This document shows, piece by piece, positions 1 to 11,397 of a DNA stretch of 64,000 nucleotides. Within the stretch, counting starts at the first letter, position 1; each line of letters opens with the position of its first letter. Under the pieces are notes generated by a model. The model made no database searches, had not been told where the DNA came from, and saw only the letters and a list, made by a program, of their open reading frames with translations. The translations under genes were made by a program, and so were the position numbers. Source of the DNA: Bicyclus anynana (lineage: Eukaryota > Arthropoda > Insecta > Lepidoptera > Nymphalidae); the NCBI RefSeq assembly GCF_947172395.1, contig NC_069099.1, positions 13,025,740 through 13,089,739 of the forward strand. The letters run 5' to 3'.

Positions 1-253
1 CCCTACCCCTACCCTACCCCTACCCTACCCCTACCCTACCCCTACCCTACCCCTACCCTACCCCTACCCTACCCCTACCCTACCCCTACCCTACCCCTAC
101 CCTACCCCTACCCTACCCCTACCCTACCCCTACCCTACCCCTACCCTACCCCTACCCTACCCCTACCCTACCCCTACCCTACCCCTACCCTACCGCTACC
201 CTACCCCTACCCTATCCCTATACCATACCCCTACCCTACCACTACCCTATCCT
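1..253. repeat. 11 bp minisatellite CCCTACCCCTA, at least 22 units
   Basis: Near-perfect head-to-tail copies of CCCTACCCCTA, becoming irregular after about 193. The array runs off the window start, so its true length is unknown. The minus strand carries dozens of GGG/GGGG tracts two bases apart, a pattern able to form G-quadruplexes. It is not the insect telomere repeat (TTAGG). A shorter, degenerate version of the same repeat sits inside the Fam-D element at 45,660-45,712 and another at 35,350-35,372, so this is an expanded internal repeat of that element. Confidence 0.95.
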
Positions 254-392
254 AGGATTTAGGGGTTTGAAAAATAGATGTTGGCCGATTCTCAGACCTA
301 CTGAATATGCACAAAAAATTTCATCAAAATCGGTCGAGCCGTTTCGGAGGAGTTCAAGTTCGAACACCGCGACACGAGAATTTTATATATTA
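254..392 (-). mobile_element. Fam-D LINE-tail-like repeat, remainder beside the minisatellite
   Basis: The stretch with CCGATTCTCAGACCTACTGA and GTCGAGCCGTTTCGGAGGAG matches 11,285-11,350, another Fam-D variant. Together with the array at 1-253 it forms one minus-oriented element. Confidence 0.7.
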
Positions 393-502
393 GATTTATT
401 TCTTGTTTCTTTTTCTCTTTTTCGATTGGCTCTCTGGAAGAGATTGTTCATTAGCGATAAGGCTGCCAATTGTACATTAGTTTTTAAGTTAATTTCTTGC
501 TT

Positions 503-644
503 TTTAATCGACGCCTCCCGTGACCAGAAGGCTGGCCTATATTTAGGCCAAAGAATTAGTATTGCCATACAACGTGGCAATACTGCCAGCCTTCTGGGCA
601 CTTTACCAATGATCGTCGATTCGAACGAATTCTACGACGCCTGA
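503..644 (+). pseudogene. C-terminal remnant of a non-LTR retrotransposon protein (copy 1)
   Basis: About 46 residues up to a TGA stop. They include the motifs DQKAGLYLGQRI and IQRGNTASLLGTLP. This is the conserved tail seen at the C-terminus of a group of invertebrate LINE reverse transcriptases. The remnant is nearly identical to the tail of the longer copy at 11,952-12,223, and the two also share about 115 bp of 3' untranslated sequence after the stop (to about 760). The reading frame stays open upstream to 267, but that part lies in Fam-D repeat sequence and is not coding. No reverse-transcriptase core is present, so this is a dead 5'-truncated copy. The assignment to a named LINE clade is uncertain. 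Confidence 0.7.
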
Positions 645-1071
645 GTCATTAGATAAAATTTATATTTAGTATATTTCCTTTTTAATTTTTATAATATGTA
701 GTTATAGATAGGTACGTAGTTTTAATATTATTGTAAAATTTTATAAAATTTAAATAAAATTTCTTGCTTGTTATTATTCTTTTTGGTGTACAATATATAG
801 GATATTTCATTCATTCATTCACCGTTAAATGGACTTGGTGTTGTTTGGTTTAAATTATCTATTTTCAAAAAACTTTAAAATATTTGAAACTATACTTTAG
901 CTAAACTCAATGTAGAATGTTAATGTAATTGTCAACAAACAACATAAAAAACCTATGTCATTTCATACCCAAATTATTTACTTTGTTTTTTTGTAAAATA
1001 TTACTCAAAATTTTAACTATATCTAATTGTTCTAAGCTTATCTAATTCTTTAGCTTAATCTGATTTACGTA
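645..1071. other. LINE 3' UTR, then AT-rich DNA without recognised features
   Basis: 645-760 is the 3' UTR shared with 12,224-12,345. A short (CATT)n run lies at 807-820. The rest is AT-rich and unassigned. Confidence 0.5.
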
Positions 1072-1222
1072 TTTGTTTGTTTGAACGCGCTAATCACAGG
1101 AACTACTGGTCCGTTGAAAAGAAATCAGTGTTAGATAGCCTTTTTATCGAAGAAGGTTATAGGCTATAATTTATTCCCATATTCTTACGGGAACGGGAAC
1201 CACGCGGGTGAAACCGGCGTCT
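1072..1222 (+). mobile_element. Fam-C repeat, 5'-truncated
   Basis: GAACGCGCTAATCACAGGAA ... ACGGGAACGGGAACCACGCG ... matches the other Fam-C copies (for example 26,866-27,085). The first ~25 bp of the family and the final GCTAGT are missing. Confidence 0.75.
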
Positions 1223-1494
1223 CCTAGTCTTCTATAAATTTGAATGAGTCCTGTTAAAACCGTTTCAGGTGTTTATGTGAATAAGTTTAAACATTTCAAA
1301 CACACAGTTATTCCGAAGTCATAGACAAGCACTTCAATTTTATTTATATGTATTAATAGTTAATCAGAATAGGTCCACCAGCGTAGGTCATAGCCCGGAG
1401 GCTTAGGCGTAAACATAGCGAACTTTCACCGCGTCCCCGCAGCTTTAGTTACGAGTAAGCTGGATTTATTTATCCTTTAAAGCCTCCTATTTAT

Positions 1495-1794
1495 CCTTTA
1501 AAACCCTTGACTACAATCTTAGCTGATGGTAAGTGATGATGCAATCTAAGATGGAAGTGGGCTAACTTGTTAGGAAGAGGATGAAAATCCACACCCCTTT
1601 CGGTTTCTACACGCCATCGTACCGGAACGCTAAATCACTTGGCGTTACGTCTTTGCCGGTAGGGTGGTAACTAGCCACGGCTGAAGCCTCCCACCAGCCA
1701 GACCTGGACAAATTAAAAAAACCCAGCTGGGGATCGAACCCGGGACCTCCGTCTTGTAAATCCACCGCACATACCACTGCGCCACGGAGGCCTT
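1495..1794 (-). mobile_element. Fam-A tRNA-derived SINE, near full length
   Basis: Reads on the minus strand from a tRNA-like head (GTGGCGCAGTGGTATG as box A and GGGTTCGATCCCC as box B) through the body CGGTACGATGGCGTG to CAAGGGTTTTAAAGG. Fam-A copies at 26,127-26,441 and 43,933-44,256 align over the whole length. Diverged, and no clear A-tail or target-site duplication. Confidence 0.85.
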
Positions 1795-2010
1795 TAGATT
1801 TTTATCTTAGAATAGCCGGCGCCCCACGATTTAACTCGCGTAGTTCCCGTACCTGTGTGAAAACAGAGGTAAAATATAGTCTGTGACACTCACAAATAAC
1901 ATGGCTTTTAAGGGATAAAAGAATTTTCAAAATCGCTTTAGTAAATCTAAAGATTCCCCTACAATACCGCAAAGATTACCTCCTTATTAATTTAGATATT
2001 AGTATATATT

Positions 2011-2212
2011 TTCACCGTTTGAGACACGATGAAGGAAAAACATCGTGATGAAACCTGCATACCAGAGAGTTTTCTTAATTCTCTGCGTATGTGAAGTCTG
2101 CCAATCCGCATTGGGCCAGCGTGGTGGACTATTGGCCTAACCCCTCTCATTCTAAAAGGAGACTCGAGCTCAGCAGTGAGCCGAATATGGGTTGATAATG
2201 ATGAATGAGTAT
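2011..2212 (+). mobile_element. Fam-B SINE, 5'-truncated, fold-back start
   Basis: GAAGGAAAAACATCGTGATG to GAGCCGAATATGGGTTGATA is the 3' half of Fam-B, ending in ATGATGAATGA. The first 19 bp (CACCGTTTGAGACACG) are the family's own sequence in reverse orientation, a fold-back junction. Confidence 0.8.
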
Positions 2213-2260
2213 AGATTGGTTTCTCCGAACATAGCGAACGACCATCATTAATATTTCAGT

Positions 2261-2467
2261 TTAAACTCTTTCATCTATTGTAAATGTTAGCTCGTCCACA
2301 CAGTCCGGCCGCAATACATAATTGTTGCTAATAAATAACGAGCTATCGGCCGATCGCTCCGAACAATCGCCATTGTACCGCGCTGCCGCCGGCGCGCTGT
2401 CACTGGGTGGGTTCAGGTTCGGTGCCTGAGTTATGCTGGTAGGTGGACCCGCGGTATATCGTACCAC
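2261..2467 (-). other. GC-rich open frame of 68 codons, unrecognised
   Basis: A GC-rich patch in AT-rich surroundings, lying between two SINEs and matching no repeat family in this window. The minus strand is open for 68 codons; the product is rich in Pro, Ala and Ser (for example APNLNPPSDSAPAAARYNG). No domain, clear splice sites or signal peptide can be seen. It could be a short exon, a CpG-rich regulatory patch or chance. The function is unknown and coding status is doubtful. Confidence 0.2.
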
Positions 2468-2561
2468 GGTTAGTACACTACATACTTACAGTACCTATCT
2501 TAGCGTAGTCAATACTAATATAATAAAAATTGTGGTATTCTTGGGGGTAATCTCTTTCTTT

Positions 2562-2806
2562 ACAAGTTAGCCCTTAACTACAATTTCACCTGATGGTAAG
2601 TGATGATGCAATCTAAGATGGAAGCGGGCTAACTTGTTAGGAGGAGGATGAAAATCCAGACCCTCTTCGGTTTCTACACCGGAACGCTAAATCGCTTGGC
2701 GGCAGGTACGACTTTGCCGGTAGAGTGGTAACTACCCGCGGCCGAAGCCTCCCACCAGCCAGACCTGGACCAATTAAGAAAACCTCAATCAGCTCAGCCA
2801 GGGCAA
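2562..2806 (-). mobile_element. Fam-A SINE, tRNA-like head missing
   Basis: Minus-strand Fam-A body from the GGTTTTCTTAATTGGTCCAG side to GGGCTAACTTGTAAAGAAAG. Homology stops near 2806, before the box B/box A head. Confidence 0.85.
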
Positions 2807-5800
2807 AATGTGATCCGAATTTAGCGACTCCACGGAGCGCACACGTTATGTAGATATATATAGATACACTTCCTAAACACACAACTCGACATTGTAGATA
2901 ATATTTAGGTATTATTTGTTAATATAACTTTCTTTGTTTAATAAGCGCCTAAATGAAATTAAGACAATTATGCACATTTATTGTTCGCCTCAGGTTTTAT
3001 GCTCTAGTGCCCTATCTCTAGTATAAAATACCATTGGGTACAGATATTTGTTACAGAATTTGTCTTTTTATTATACCTAGATATGGCATTCTGGACCATA
3101 TAAGTATTATTATCTACCATACGACAAGACCTAATCAAAATTCAGATTGCTATATAATTAAAACTGCTAAAAAGTCCAATTTAAATACCAATAAGATAAC
3201 ATAAATATCAACATACTATACACAAAATAACAAATTAACAGCATAAAAAAAAATACCAAGATCCGTGATGGAACACGAAAATAATTTGTCACAATATAAT
3301 TATAATCAATCGATGTTCATTAGAGTTTTAAAAATCACAAACAGGATCCACGTAATCGATTCTACGAAGGACGATGATAATTGCTTCAATTCGATGTCAA
3401 TATCGATGATCTTTGACATTGTATAGAAAAACATCGATAAAAATAACAATGACACAAAAAAAATTATGACGAAAAATCATGATTCTCGATTCTGTTATTA
3501 CGTTTGATTACTATTCTTTGACAAAAGTACTAGTGATGTCCATTTTATAGTGAGCTCCTTTACCTCACGTTCTGAGACAAATGAGCTGGAAATATCATAT
3601 TGTTTTGATAAGTACGGGTCTCGTTGTAATGGTTATTAAGGTTATATACAGCAAAACACGCCTGACAATACATGATGGGACTACAAAAGATTACCTCGTG
3701 TGTCGAGGCGTCACGTTCTTTGATGATTGTCTATAATTAGAGGCGCGTATTAAATAAATTAAAAGGTAGAATTTTGGTAGCGGATGCTCTTGCTCATGGG
3801 TATGTCAATGTCAAATTGTCATGTATTGAATTTGAACGTGTTATTTGGTATAGACGAGTCGTATGTAATTATTCGTCGTATTGAGATGACCTTAACCACC
3901 GAATGGACTTTAATTCGATTGAAGTCGTGTTTTTGTCTGTTTTTAGTAAAAAATAATTGTACGAACGTACGAACGATGGTCATGAAAATGGTTTTTGTGC
4001 GTCCAATCGGACAATTAAGTAGTATATGATTGTAGGTAGGTATTTTTTCTGTGGAATTACCTACCGTTGCTTATAAGTAGGTATGTAGGTACCTATCATA
4101 AACAGAAAATTTTCCTAGTTCAATATTTCATAGCTAGGAGCTACTAAGACTTTATACACTTTAAAATATAGATAGTGCTTTGCCTAGACTCATAAGGAAA
4201 ACTTCAACTTGATTTTATTCGGTGATATGAAGTGCTGATTGTACATGAAAATTAGTCTTTTTTATAGTATTATTGTAAACTAAAAGCACGTCGATAAGAA
4301 TGTACATTTGTGCAGTGTAAAATATACTTATCAACCTGAATTTTAAAACCCTTAATTCTCCGCGTCATATATAAAGCGCTAATGTACCGCTTTTTAAAAT
4401 ATAAATCATCTTCTACTGTACCTAACCCATATCCTCTTTTTAGAAAAGATTGTATTAGTAATTCGTGTTTCAATTTAACTGAATAATAAACTGAAACTGA
4501 GAGTAATACAAACAGTAGACGACGAAAACGATGAGACATTTTGATGCAATGACTATTTTCTATTAATTAATTTCCGTTATTATTTTAAACGATAGCACCA
4601 CATCTAATGCGTTAAATTAAACTCAGAGACGTGCGAGTTTTCTAATCGAATCATAAATATTTATATCCTAAATCAGCGATGATGCGAGCCTAGCGAGTCA
4701 CTTTCGAAAAGATACGACAAACGATTCGTTTCAGTTTCAAAAAAGATCGATTAAATTACGAATGGACAGCACTAATTACTCGATCCAGTAACGTTCTTGA
4801 ACAGTAAACGGAGCCGATGTATCGATTAAAAGAAATTGACACAAGACGATCAAAGGCGGCATCCGAAATATTTCAATAAAACAGATTGACTAATAATGAG
4901 CGAGTCAGCGATCGAACGATCTGTCGTGAGAACTTCAAGCTGTTAGTACGACTTTTACAACTTCCACTGCGGCCACGGAATAGGCGGGTTGTAAGCCTTA
5001 TACTCGTACATGCAAGGGTTTTTATATAAATTAGGTAACAAACAAATAAATAAAATTATAATATAATTGGCATTGGCATCTGCGATTTTTTACTAGACTT
5101 AAAACAAATAAAATAGCATTAATAAATAATTATTTTTTAACCTCAGTATTCATAGAAAAATGTCTTAAAAGTTTAAAAAATCTTGGGGCAGTGGTGTTTT
5201 AGATATATATTCATATTATGTTTTTCTAAACAGTCACTTAAATTACAAAAAAATAAGTATTTTCATTTCATGTAAAGTTAAACTTAAAATATTTCTTATT
5301 GTATTTTTCACATAAACCAAAAGTATGTTGTATTACCAAATATTAATTAATAGTGCATTTTCTTTCTCATTATCATATTACGATCTATTTGTGAGAATAT
5401 TAAATAATTCATTAGTAAATATTTACGTCTATAAATTTTAACAGTTCAAATGCAGTAGGTATAGTGTCTATTCTAATTTATATATTAGTATAGACAATTA
5501 GACATCTATTATTTTATTGTTAATTTCCAGGACTACTTTCTATCAACATTAAGCCATATCTTGAGTGTATCTATTGCGTCACTATTTTGCAAATCACATA
5601 TTTTGAATAATTGAATTTCCAAATCCAATAAAGTTCGCTGGTCGCGTTAGTCGTGGCCCCTCACCAAAGCGCGACTTTTACAACTGCTACACTGAGAAGA
5701 AATCCACCTATTTCGGATTCGTCACGCAATTCGTCAATCAATTCACCGTCACCGCTCTATACGTCGTCTGGAGTCCATTAAATGTCAATTTTGATAAAAA

Positions 5801-6175
5801 AAAAATACCTCTTTGGCTCGCCGCTCGCATATTAATTCCTATAAAATTAATAGCGATGACAAATCCATTAATTTGAATTGCTGTTAACTGGTTCTAAAAT
5901 TTGTCGATGGATATAACGTTTCGTTTCTAAACGGACGTCAAAATTACGTTCTTTTATTTTTTTTATCGATAGAATCGTCCTTAGTTTTGACGAGTTTTTA
6001 AAAACTTCGACTGTGTTTAACTGCTGCAGATTTAATCAACCTATTTTCTTCATTACTTTTTACGTTGTAGTAGGTACTGGATCAACAAATCTCTTGGCAG
6101 TATGGCTTTGTTTTTACTAGTAAGCGTTATTAGCTACTCGTACGATAAATCGAACGTCATTAACATCCCAACCCC
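2807..6175. other. Unique AT-rich DNA with no supported gene
   Basis: No LINE, SINE or MITE family is recognised. Short open frames at 3784-4029 (+) and 4270-4539 (-) show no domain; the latter has a hydrophobic N-terminus but no other sign of coding. Two less AT-rich patches, 4,620-4,990 and 5,630-5,790, are candidates for conserved non-coding DNA. Several ATCGAT sites occur at 3,300-3,440. Confidence 0.5.
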
Positions 6176-6177
6176 TG

Positions 6178-6361
6178 TAGCCGAGTGGTACATCGATTCT
6201 CTTTCTACAATCGCAAACGCTTTGAAAAATAAAAAAATGTATGGGAACGACAGATCTCGATCACGTGACCTGTCGATAGCAAATGTCATTTCCATACATT
6301 TTTCTAGTTTTCGAAGCGTTTGCGATCGTAGAAAGAGAATCGACGTGCCACTTGGCTGAAC
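6178..6361. mobile_element. Fold-back MITE with ~75 bp terminal inverted repeats
   Basis: The left arm starts GCCGAGTGGTACATCGATTC and the right arm, read in reverse, starts CAGCCAAGTGGCACGTCGATT. The arms stay complementary through TCTCTTTCTAC..ATCGCAAACGCTT and on to AAAATGTATGG. The loop holds GATCACGTGACC. No transposase is encoded. An open frame of 85 codons crossing it is a by-product of the palindrome. Confidence 0.9.
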
Positions 6362-6879
6362 ATTTACGATTGTTAATTAATGCGTATTTTTCTATTAACA
6401 TTTACTCCACCTATTAAACGGACATTTTTAGAAGATACACAAGTTCTTTTTAGGCAAATTTTGGTCGTTGTTTTAATGTACAAAAATTACCAAAGAGAAA
6501 AACATTTTTGAAATATTTTTAAAAGGTACCTACATTTAGAAATCGTCTTTCGACATTCTTGCGTCGCTAAATAAATCGAATTATTATGTGTACCCAACGC
6601 GAACCGAATTTGGCAATTAAAATATTTTGTAGTCAATCAAAAGACCACAGATTATGCGTGGATAAACATTTTATTGGCTACCATCAATATTTATTTCATC
6701 GCTGTACCTAAAAACATTAAAAGGTTTCATGTTGAAGACCTCATACATACCTAAATCATCAAAATATTCCAAATTTGAACACTCCGACAAAAATTACTAA
6801 TTGAGACGATTATTAAGAAGTCCTTATTCCTTAAGCGATGGAGGTACCAACCAGACCGATGACAGGAACTCAAATAAAT
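6362..6879. other. AT-rich DNA without recognised features
   Basis: No coding or repeat signal is visible between the MITE and the LINE tail that follows. Confidence 0.4.
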
Positions 6880-7085
6880 AGAGGTTGTCTTCTTTTCTGA
6901 TTGTGTAAGGGGCGGCTCCTTTATAGGACCTCAGGGACGTCACCCAACGCAGAAGCATAGGGCCCGAAGGCAGAAGCAGAAAAGATGGACGGAACGACTC
7001 TCTAAGGGCACACCGTTGTAGATACTCCATGTTAGTGAGGTGGTCATGTTGAGGCATGGGTAGTAAACCTCTATTATTACAACGA
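6880..7085 (-). mobile_element. 3' end of a jockey-like LINE, fragment
   Basis: GACGGAACGACTCTCTAAGGG with preceding GCAGAAGCATAGGGCCCGAAG is closely similar to 15,890-15,965, the 3' UTR of the jockey-type LINE. It is therefore a second, older 3' fragment in the same orientation. Confidence 0.65.
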
Positions 7086-7127
7086 CAACCATACAAATTA
7101 TACTGGAATGCTAACTATGGCCCTAAA

Positions 7128-7263
7128 TAAGCTCAAAGTCACAAGATGGAGCAAGTTTTGTTTGGAGTTTCTCTGCGTGATCGAACTAGAAGTGCGGAGA
7201 TCTGCAGAAGAATCAAACTCAGACATAGCTCATCAAGTCGCGAAGCTGAAGTGGGCAGGCATT
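7128..7263 (+). pseudogene. RTE-type LINE reverse transcriptase, C-terminal fragment
   Basis: The plus strand gives a degenerate match to the RTE tail motif LRDR.R..EI.RR.K ... VAKLKW, also seen better preserved on the minus strand at 38,706-38,963 and 49,598-49,825. Frame breaks are present. In intact RTE elements this region lies just after the reverse-transcriptase core. Confidence 0.6.
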
Positions 7264-7619
7264 AATTAGCATATTCTCATCGTTCTTATTCATTATAATA
7301 ATTAATATGTATATTAAACAACGACAATATTTAAAATTCTCGTGACTTATAAGTAAATGGACGACGGAAAAGGAAGAATGTCTATATTAGGAACCCAATA
7401 CACCATATTACGAACCTATGCATAATAGGGTGCTTGGAATTTCTTGATATTAATGTTTTTTTTCCATATGTTTTCCTTTAATGGACTTTGCTTGACTGTT
7501 GTCTTGATGTTTATATGTGATTTTTTAAGTCATTGTTATCATAATTAGTATCGTAACTAATCATAATAGAAATGCTAATTTGAGTTAGTAGTAACTGATT
7601 TGGAAGCTAGATTTATCTA
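7264..7619. other. AT-rich DNA without recognised features
   Basis: No supported gene or repeat. Confidence 0.4.
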
Positions 7620-7898
7620 TCTATCATTATCAACCCAAATTCGGCTCACTGCTAAGCACGAGTCTCATCTCAGAATTATAAGGATTAGGCCAATAGTCCA
7701 CCACGCTGCGCTGGCCCGGATTGGCTGACTTCACATACGTAGAGAATTTAAAAAATTCTCAGTTAGGCAGGTTTTCTCATGATGTTTTTCTTTCACCGTT
7801 CGAGACATTTCTTAAAATGCACGTAACTGAGTAGTTGGAGGTACATGTCCCTTTGAAATCGGAGGCAGAGGTCATATCCACTGGGCTATCACGGCTTT
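7620..7898 (-). mobile_element. Fam-B tRNA-derived SINE, near full length
   Basis: Minus strand from the head AGCCGTGATAGCCCAGTGGA through GTCTCGAACGGTGAAAG to GAGCCGAATTTGGGTTGATA. The central CATCATGAGAAAACCTGC block is conserved. Confidence 0.85.
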
Positions 7899-7902
7899 TT
7901 AT

Positions 7903-8035
7903 AACGGCTGGTAATAGCTGTGACTAAAGCCTACCACCAGACCCGAGTTAAATATCAAATCCTGGACCTCTCTGTTAAGAACCACAACATTGCCTGCCCC
8001 CAAGAAAAAGATCATTCCAAAGCAACCATGCCTCC
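7903..8035 (-). mobile_element. Fam-A SINE subfamily (A') head fragment, inverted
   Basis: The reverse complement reads TTCTTAACAGAGAGGTCCAG ... GGGTCTGGTGGTAGG, the same head variant as 12,633-12,757 and 40,100-40,208. It lies in opposite orientation to the adjoining Fam-A body at 8,044. Confidence 0.55.
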
Positions 8036-8043
8036 ACACTCCA

Positions 8044-8216
8044 CATGTACGGCAAAGACGTACCGCAAGCGATTTAGCGTTCCGGTACGAAGAAACCGAA
8101 TGGTTGTGGATTTTCATCCTTCTCCTAACAAGTTAGCCAGTTCCATCTTAGATTGCATCATCAACATCAGGTGAGATTGGAGTCAAGGGCTAACTTGTAA
8201 AGAATAAAAAAAAAAT
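8044..8216 (+). mobile_element. Fam-A SINE body and 3' end
   Basis: ACGGCAAAGACGTACCGCAA to GGGCTAACTTGTAAAGAAT and a run of A. The head is missing or replaced by the inverted A' head to its left. Confidence 0.85.
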
Positions 8217-8323
8217 ACGTGTGGCATTCGGGGATTACATGGCATTTTTTATCAACATATGCAATTATCAACATATGCAATTATAATCATTTATTTATGC
8301 AGTATATTTTTCTTTATAAAATA

Positions 8324-8522
8324 ACAAGCTAACACCGCACGGTTTCACTTGCGTGGTCTCCGTTCCTGTAGGAATACGGGGATAATATATAGCCTATAGC
8401 CTTCCTCGATAATTGGACTATCTAACACTGAAATAATTTTTCAAATCGGACCAGTAGTTCCTGAGATTAGCGTGTTCACCCAAACAAACAAATTCTTCAG
8501 CTTTATAATATTAGTATAGATA
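8324..8522 (-). mobile_element. Fam-C repeat, near full length
   Basis: GCTAACACCGCACGGTTTCA through CCTATAGCCTTCCTCGATAA to GCTTTATAATATTAGTATAG. Complete apart from point changes. Confidence 0.85.
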
Positions 8523-10036
8523 AATACCTAAATAAAAAATGTCTTGAAGTTGAGCTGGAATCGAATTCAGGTTTAACTAAGTTTGCCTCTTAGTTTCACA
8601 CCACTTGTCCAGTTGAGTCGATATGACAACGTCGGAATGTGTTAACGTGATGCACGGCTTGGGTGTTAGGTCTAAATTCGTTACGGAATTTCTTGATTCG
8701 GTCGCCGCGCTCAAAGCCTGCGATAAAAGCTATATGCAATAGCTTAAAAACACTTCATACTTTGCAAACTTATACTTACTTACGATAAAAAGATTGTAGG
8801 AGCATTGGCTGACTTTCAACTTAACTCACTTTGAAGACTAAAAACGTACCTATATATTCTCTAACTGTCTTTACTGAACTTCTTATGGTACATCATGTCA
8901 ATGTACTACATACCAGTACGAAACATGTAATTGTCCATATCTCTTCATCTTTTTAGACAATGCGTACTCAGATAGTTATTTCCACGTCTATTGTTGTGTC
9001 CACCTACCGGAAAATTACTAAGAAAACCTCTATATAACACAATATATGCCCATCTGTACCTATTGTCTCTTGTAACAACGCATTGCCTATTGGCCGGCCA
9101 CAGTTTCATACTTGCAACGACAAAATCATCAACCATGACATCCGTATGTAAGGCAATCTTGTGTAGTGTAAAAAATAAGGTACGCACATAACCAGTAATG
9201 CGAAGAGTTTCTTCGTACGCTGTCAGTTGGTACGCTACACTGTGTCATGTTCGCTGGAGCTGACAAAGCTTAGCAATTTTTCTTTTGCGTGTCTACAATT
9301 GTTTTGTTAGTCTAAACTAGATTTTATTGTAATGGATTAAGGTGTATGTGGTTATTATATGAAGTGTTTCTTAAGCTTGGTTTGATGTGAGTGTCAGCCG
9401 TCATGGTTTGTTAAGTTCGTGTTGCTTCAACGTTGTCGGAGGTTGCAAAATCTGTCGCACTCATATGAGAATAAGCGAGGCTCTTACTTGATATAGTATT
9501 GCAAGGAAATTTGTACAGTTTTCAGCTCTAAATATTATACTGGCTGTGACTCTTAAGAGCGCGCAGCGTGTCGGTACGATATGGATAAAATTCGAAGCGC
9601 AAACGAGACACCGAATTATGACTTTCCAGTGAGTGCAAAGCACGGAGCGATTGACGCGCGACGAAAATTTTATGACGTGAACGTCAAAACCATTTTTACC
9701 TAATTGCAAGTAAATTAAACAACATAACGAAAAACAAAATGGCCATGTTCAAGATATATACTTAATTTTCTATACAAAACAAAAATTTAAGAAAATAAGT
9801 TTGCTTTTCCTGAGATTGAAAGCAAAATGTGAGCAAAACATGTATTTTTCAAAAAAATAAACTATCGAGAAAAGTTTTACAAATTGTGTATTTTGGATAA
9901 TCATAACGAAGCTAACACTTTGAAATATCATTTACCCAAATATCAGGCTCTTATTTTTTCCAGAATCTGAGATCCAGAACCATTTGTAACCACCAAATTA
10001 CATATTCCACACTCTTAAGTCCGATCTTATTGAACT
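8523..10036. other. Unique DNA with no supported gene
   Basis: No repeat family is recognised. Overlapping open frames on both strands at 8945-9191 and one at 9461-9709 (-) show no domains. The less AT-rich patches at 9,190-9,290 and 9,545-9,700 (with GAGCGCGCAGCG and GATTGACGCGCGACG) could be untranslated exon or regulatory sequence, but nothing fixes this. Confidence 0.4.
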
Positions 10037-10231
10037 TCTAGGTTACGCCACGCGGTTTCACCCGCACGGTTCCCGTTCCAGTAGGACTACAGGGATAAAA
10101 TATAGCCTATAGCCTTCTTCGATAAATGGGCTATCTAACAGTGAAGTAATTTAAATCGGACCTGTAGTTCCTGAGATTAGCGCGTTCAAGCAAACAAACA
10201 ATCTCTTCAGCTTTATAATATTAGTATAGAT
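10037..10231 (-). mobile_element. Fam-C repeat, near full length
   Basis: GCCACGCGGTTTCACCCGCA through TATAGCCTATAGCCTTCTTC to TTTATAATATTAGTATAGAT, aligned with the copy at 8,324. Confidence 0.88.
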
Positions 10232-11165
10232 TAGGTAGCTTGGCTTAATATAAATTAATATTTATGAAAGATTGCATGAAAAATGAATGTATAATTTAAA
10301 GTAGTATTTAAACACCGTCTTTCTTCTGTTTTTCGGTCTAAATACACCCGTAGGTAACTATTAACTATAGGTTGCTTACCTATGGGCACATGAGGCACAC
10401 TAAGCCTCAGACTGAATCTGGTCACGGGGCAACACTTTCTAGGTTCTTTGCATGCTTTGTAAAATTTTTAGGCGAAAGCTTTTCACTATGCCATTAGGTG
10501 AGCCATACCTATGCTTGATCTGTTGGAGTTAATGAGTTTTGTGAGTCGAGCATTATTGGCATGCACATCTTATAGAAAAAAATGCACCACTTACTCTGCA
10601 AACTCTATCTATCAAAAGAAAATTTCCATTTTGTACAATTTCTACGTACACTTCACTTCTGCGATGCAGACTTCATACCCTGTTATTGACCTCATACCTT
10701 GAGATTTATTTAAAGAACTATTTAATAAATAAAAAAAATCTCCACCATCTGATGCCTGTCCCGAAGCGCCTATAATTTTGGTCTCTCGTAATTTATGTTG
10801 TTTTGAGTTCTTTGCTAGTCACATTTCTGGGCGAAATTTTTGACATTCCGTCACCGCCCTCAAAAGTAAATTATAGGGTCGGGATACATGGCGATTCTAG
10901 ACACGGAAAATAAATGAGTGTAAAAATATAAATGTTCAATCATTAAATGTTTTTTTAGATTTCCTATAATTAATCTGGTATGTCAATAAAATTGTGATGT
11001 TGGCGGAATTGGCGAATTTAGTTTAAACGCATTTTTCGGTCCTATATTTAGAAATTATGAATTTTAGTTAATACGTGACATTCATTTGATGGTTGCTTAA
11101 TGCATGACTGTTATTTTTATTTTGTTTTATAAGTAATGTGGCTTATTTTAATATGGTATATGTCT
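10232..11165. other. AT-rich DNA without recognised features
   Basis: An open frame of 63 codons at 10,511-10,702 has no recognisable domain. The string TTTTGTACAATTT.TA.GTAC recurs near 62,750, hinting at one more unassigned dispersed repeat. Confidence 0.35.
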
Positions 11166-11167
11166 GT

Positions 11168-11397
11168 CGGGTCAGCTAGATTTTACATATTATGTTTATT
11201 AGCTGACCCAGCAAACGTTGTCTTATAAATTTTGGGTTGGTCACTTAGGGGTATAAAAGATAAAGATAGATACATAATAAATAACCTATTCTCAGACCTA
11301 CCGAATATACATATAAACCTTCATCAGAATCGATCAAGCCGTTTCAGAGGAGTATGAAAATAAAAAACGATAATTTTATAATTCAGATTTTATTGTC
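11168..11397 (-). mobile_element. Fam-D variant repeat with a short inverted repeat
   Basis: GGGTCAGCTAG at 11,169 and its complement TAGCTGACCC near 11,203 flank an AT-rich spacer. The following CAGCAAACGTTGTC ... CTATTCTCAGACCTACCGAA ... GAATCGATCAAGCCGTTTCA corresponds to 254-392. Confidence 0.6.

Noticed and set aside
1..253. Telomeric repeat at the window start
   Set aside because: The unit is CCCTACCCCTA, not the insect TTAGG/CCTAA repeat, and its flank is a dispersed element also present in the interior at 45,600.
3784..4539. Two short frames (81 and 89 codons) as host genes
   Set aside because: No domain, no splice or start context, AT-driven composition; a hydrophobic N-terminus alone is not enough.
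6102..6359. 85-codon open frame
   Set aside because: It lies across the fold-back MITE, whose two arms supply most of the frame.
7920..8174. Overlapping frames on both strands
   Set aside because: Both lie within Fam-A SINE fragments.
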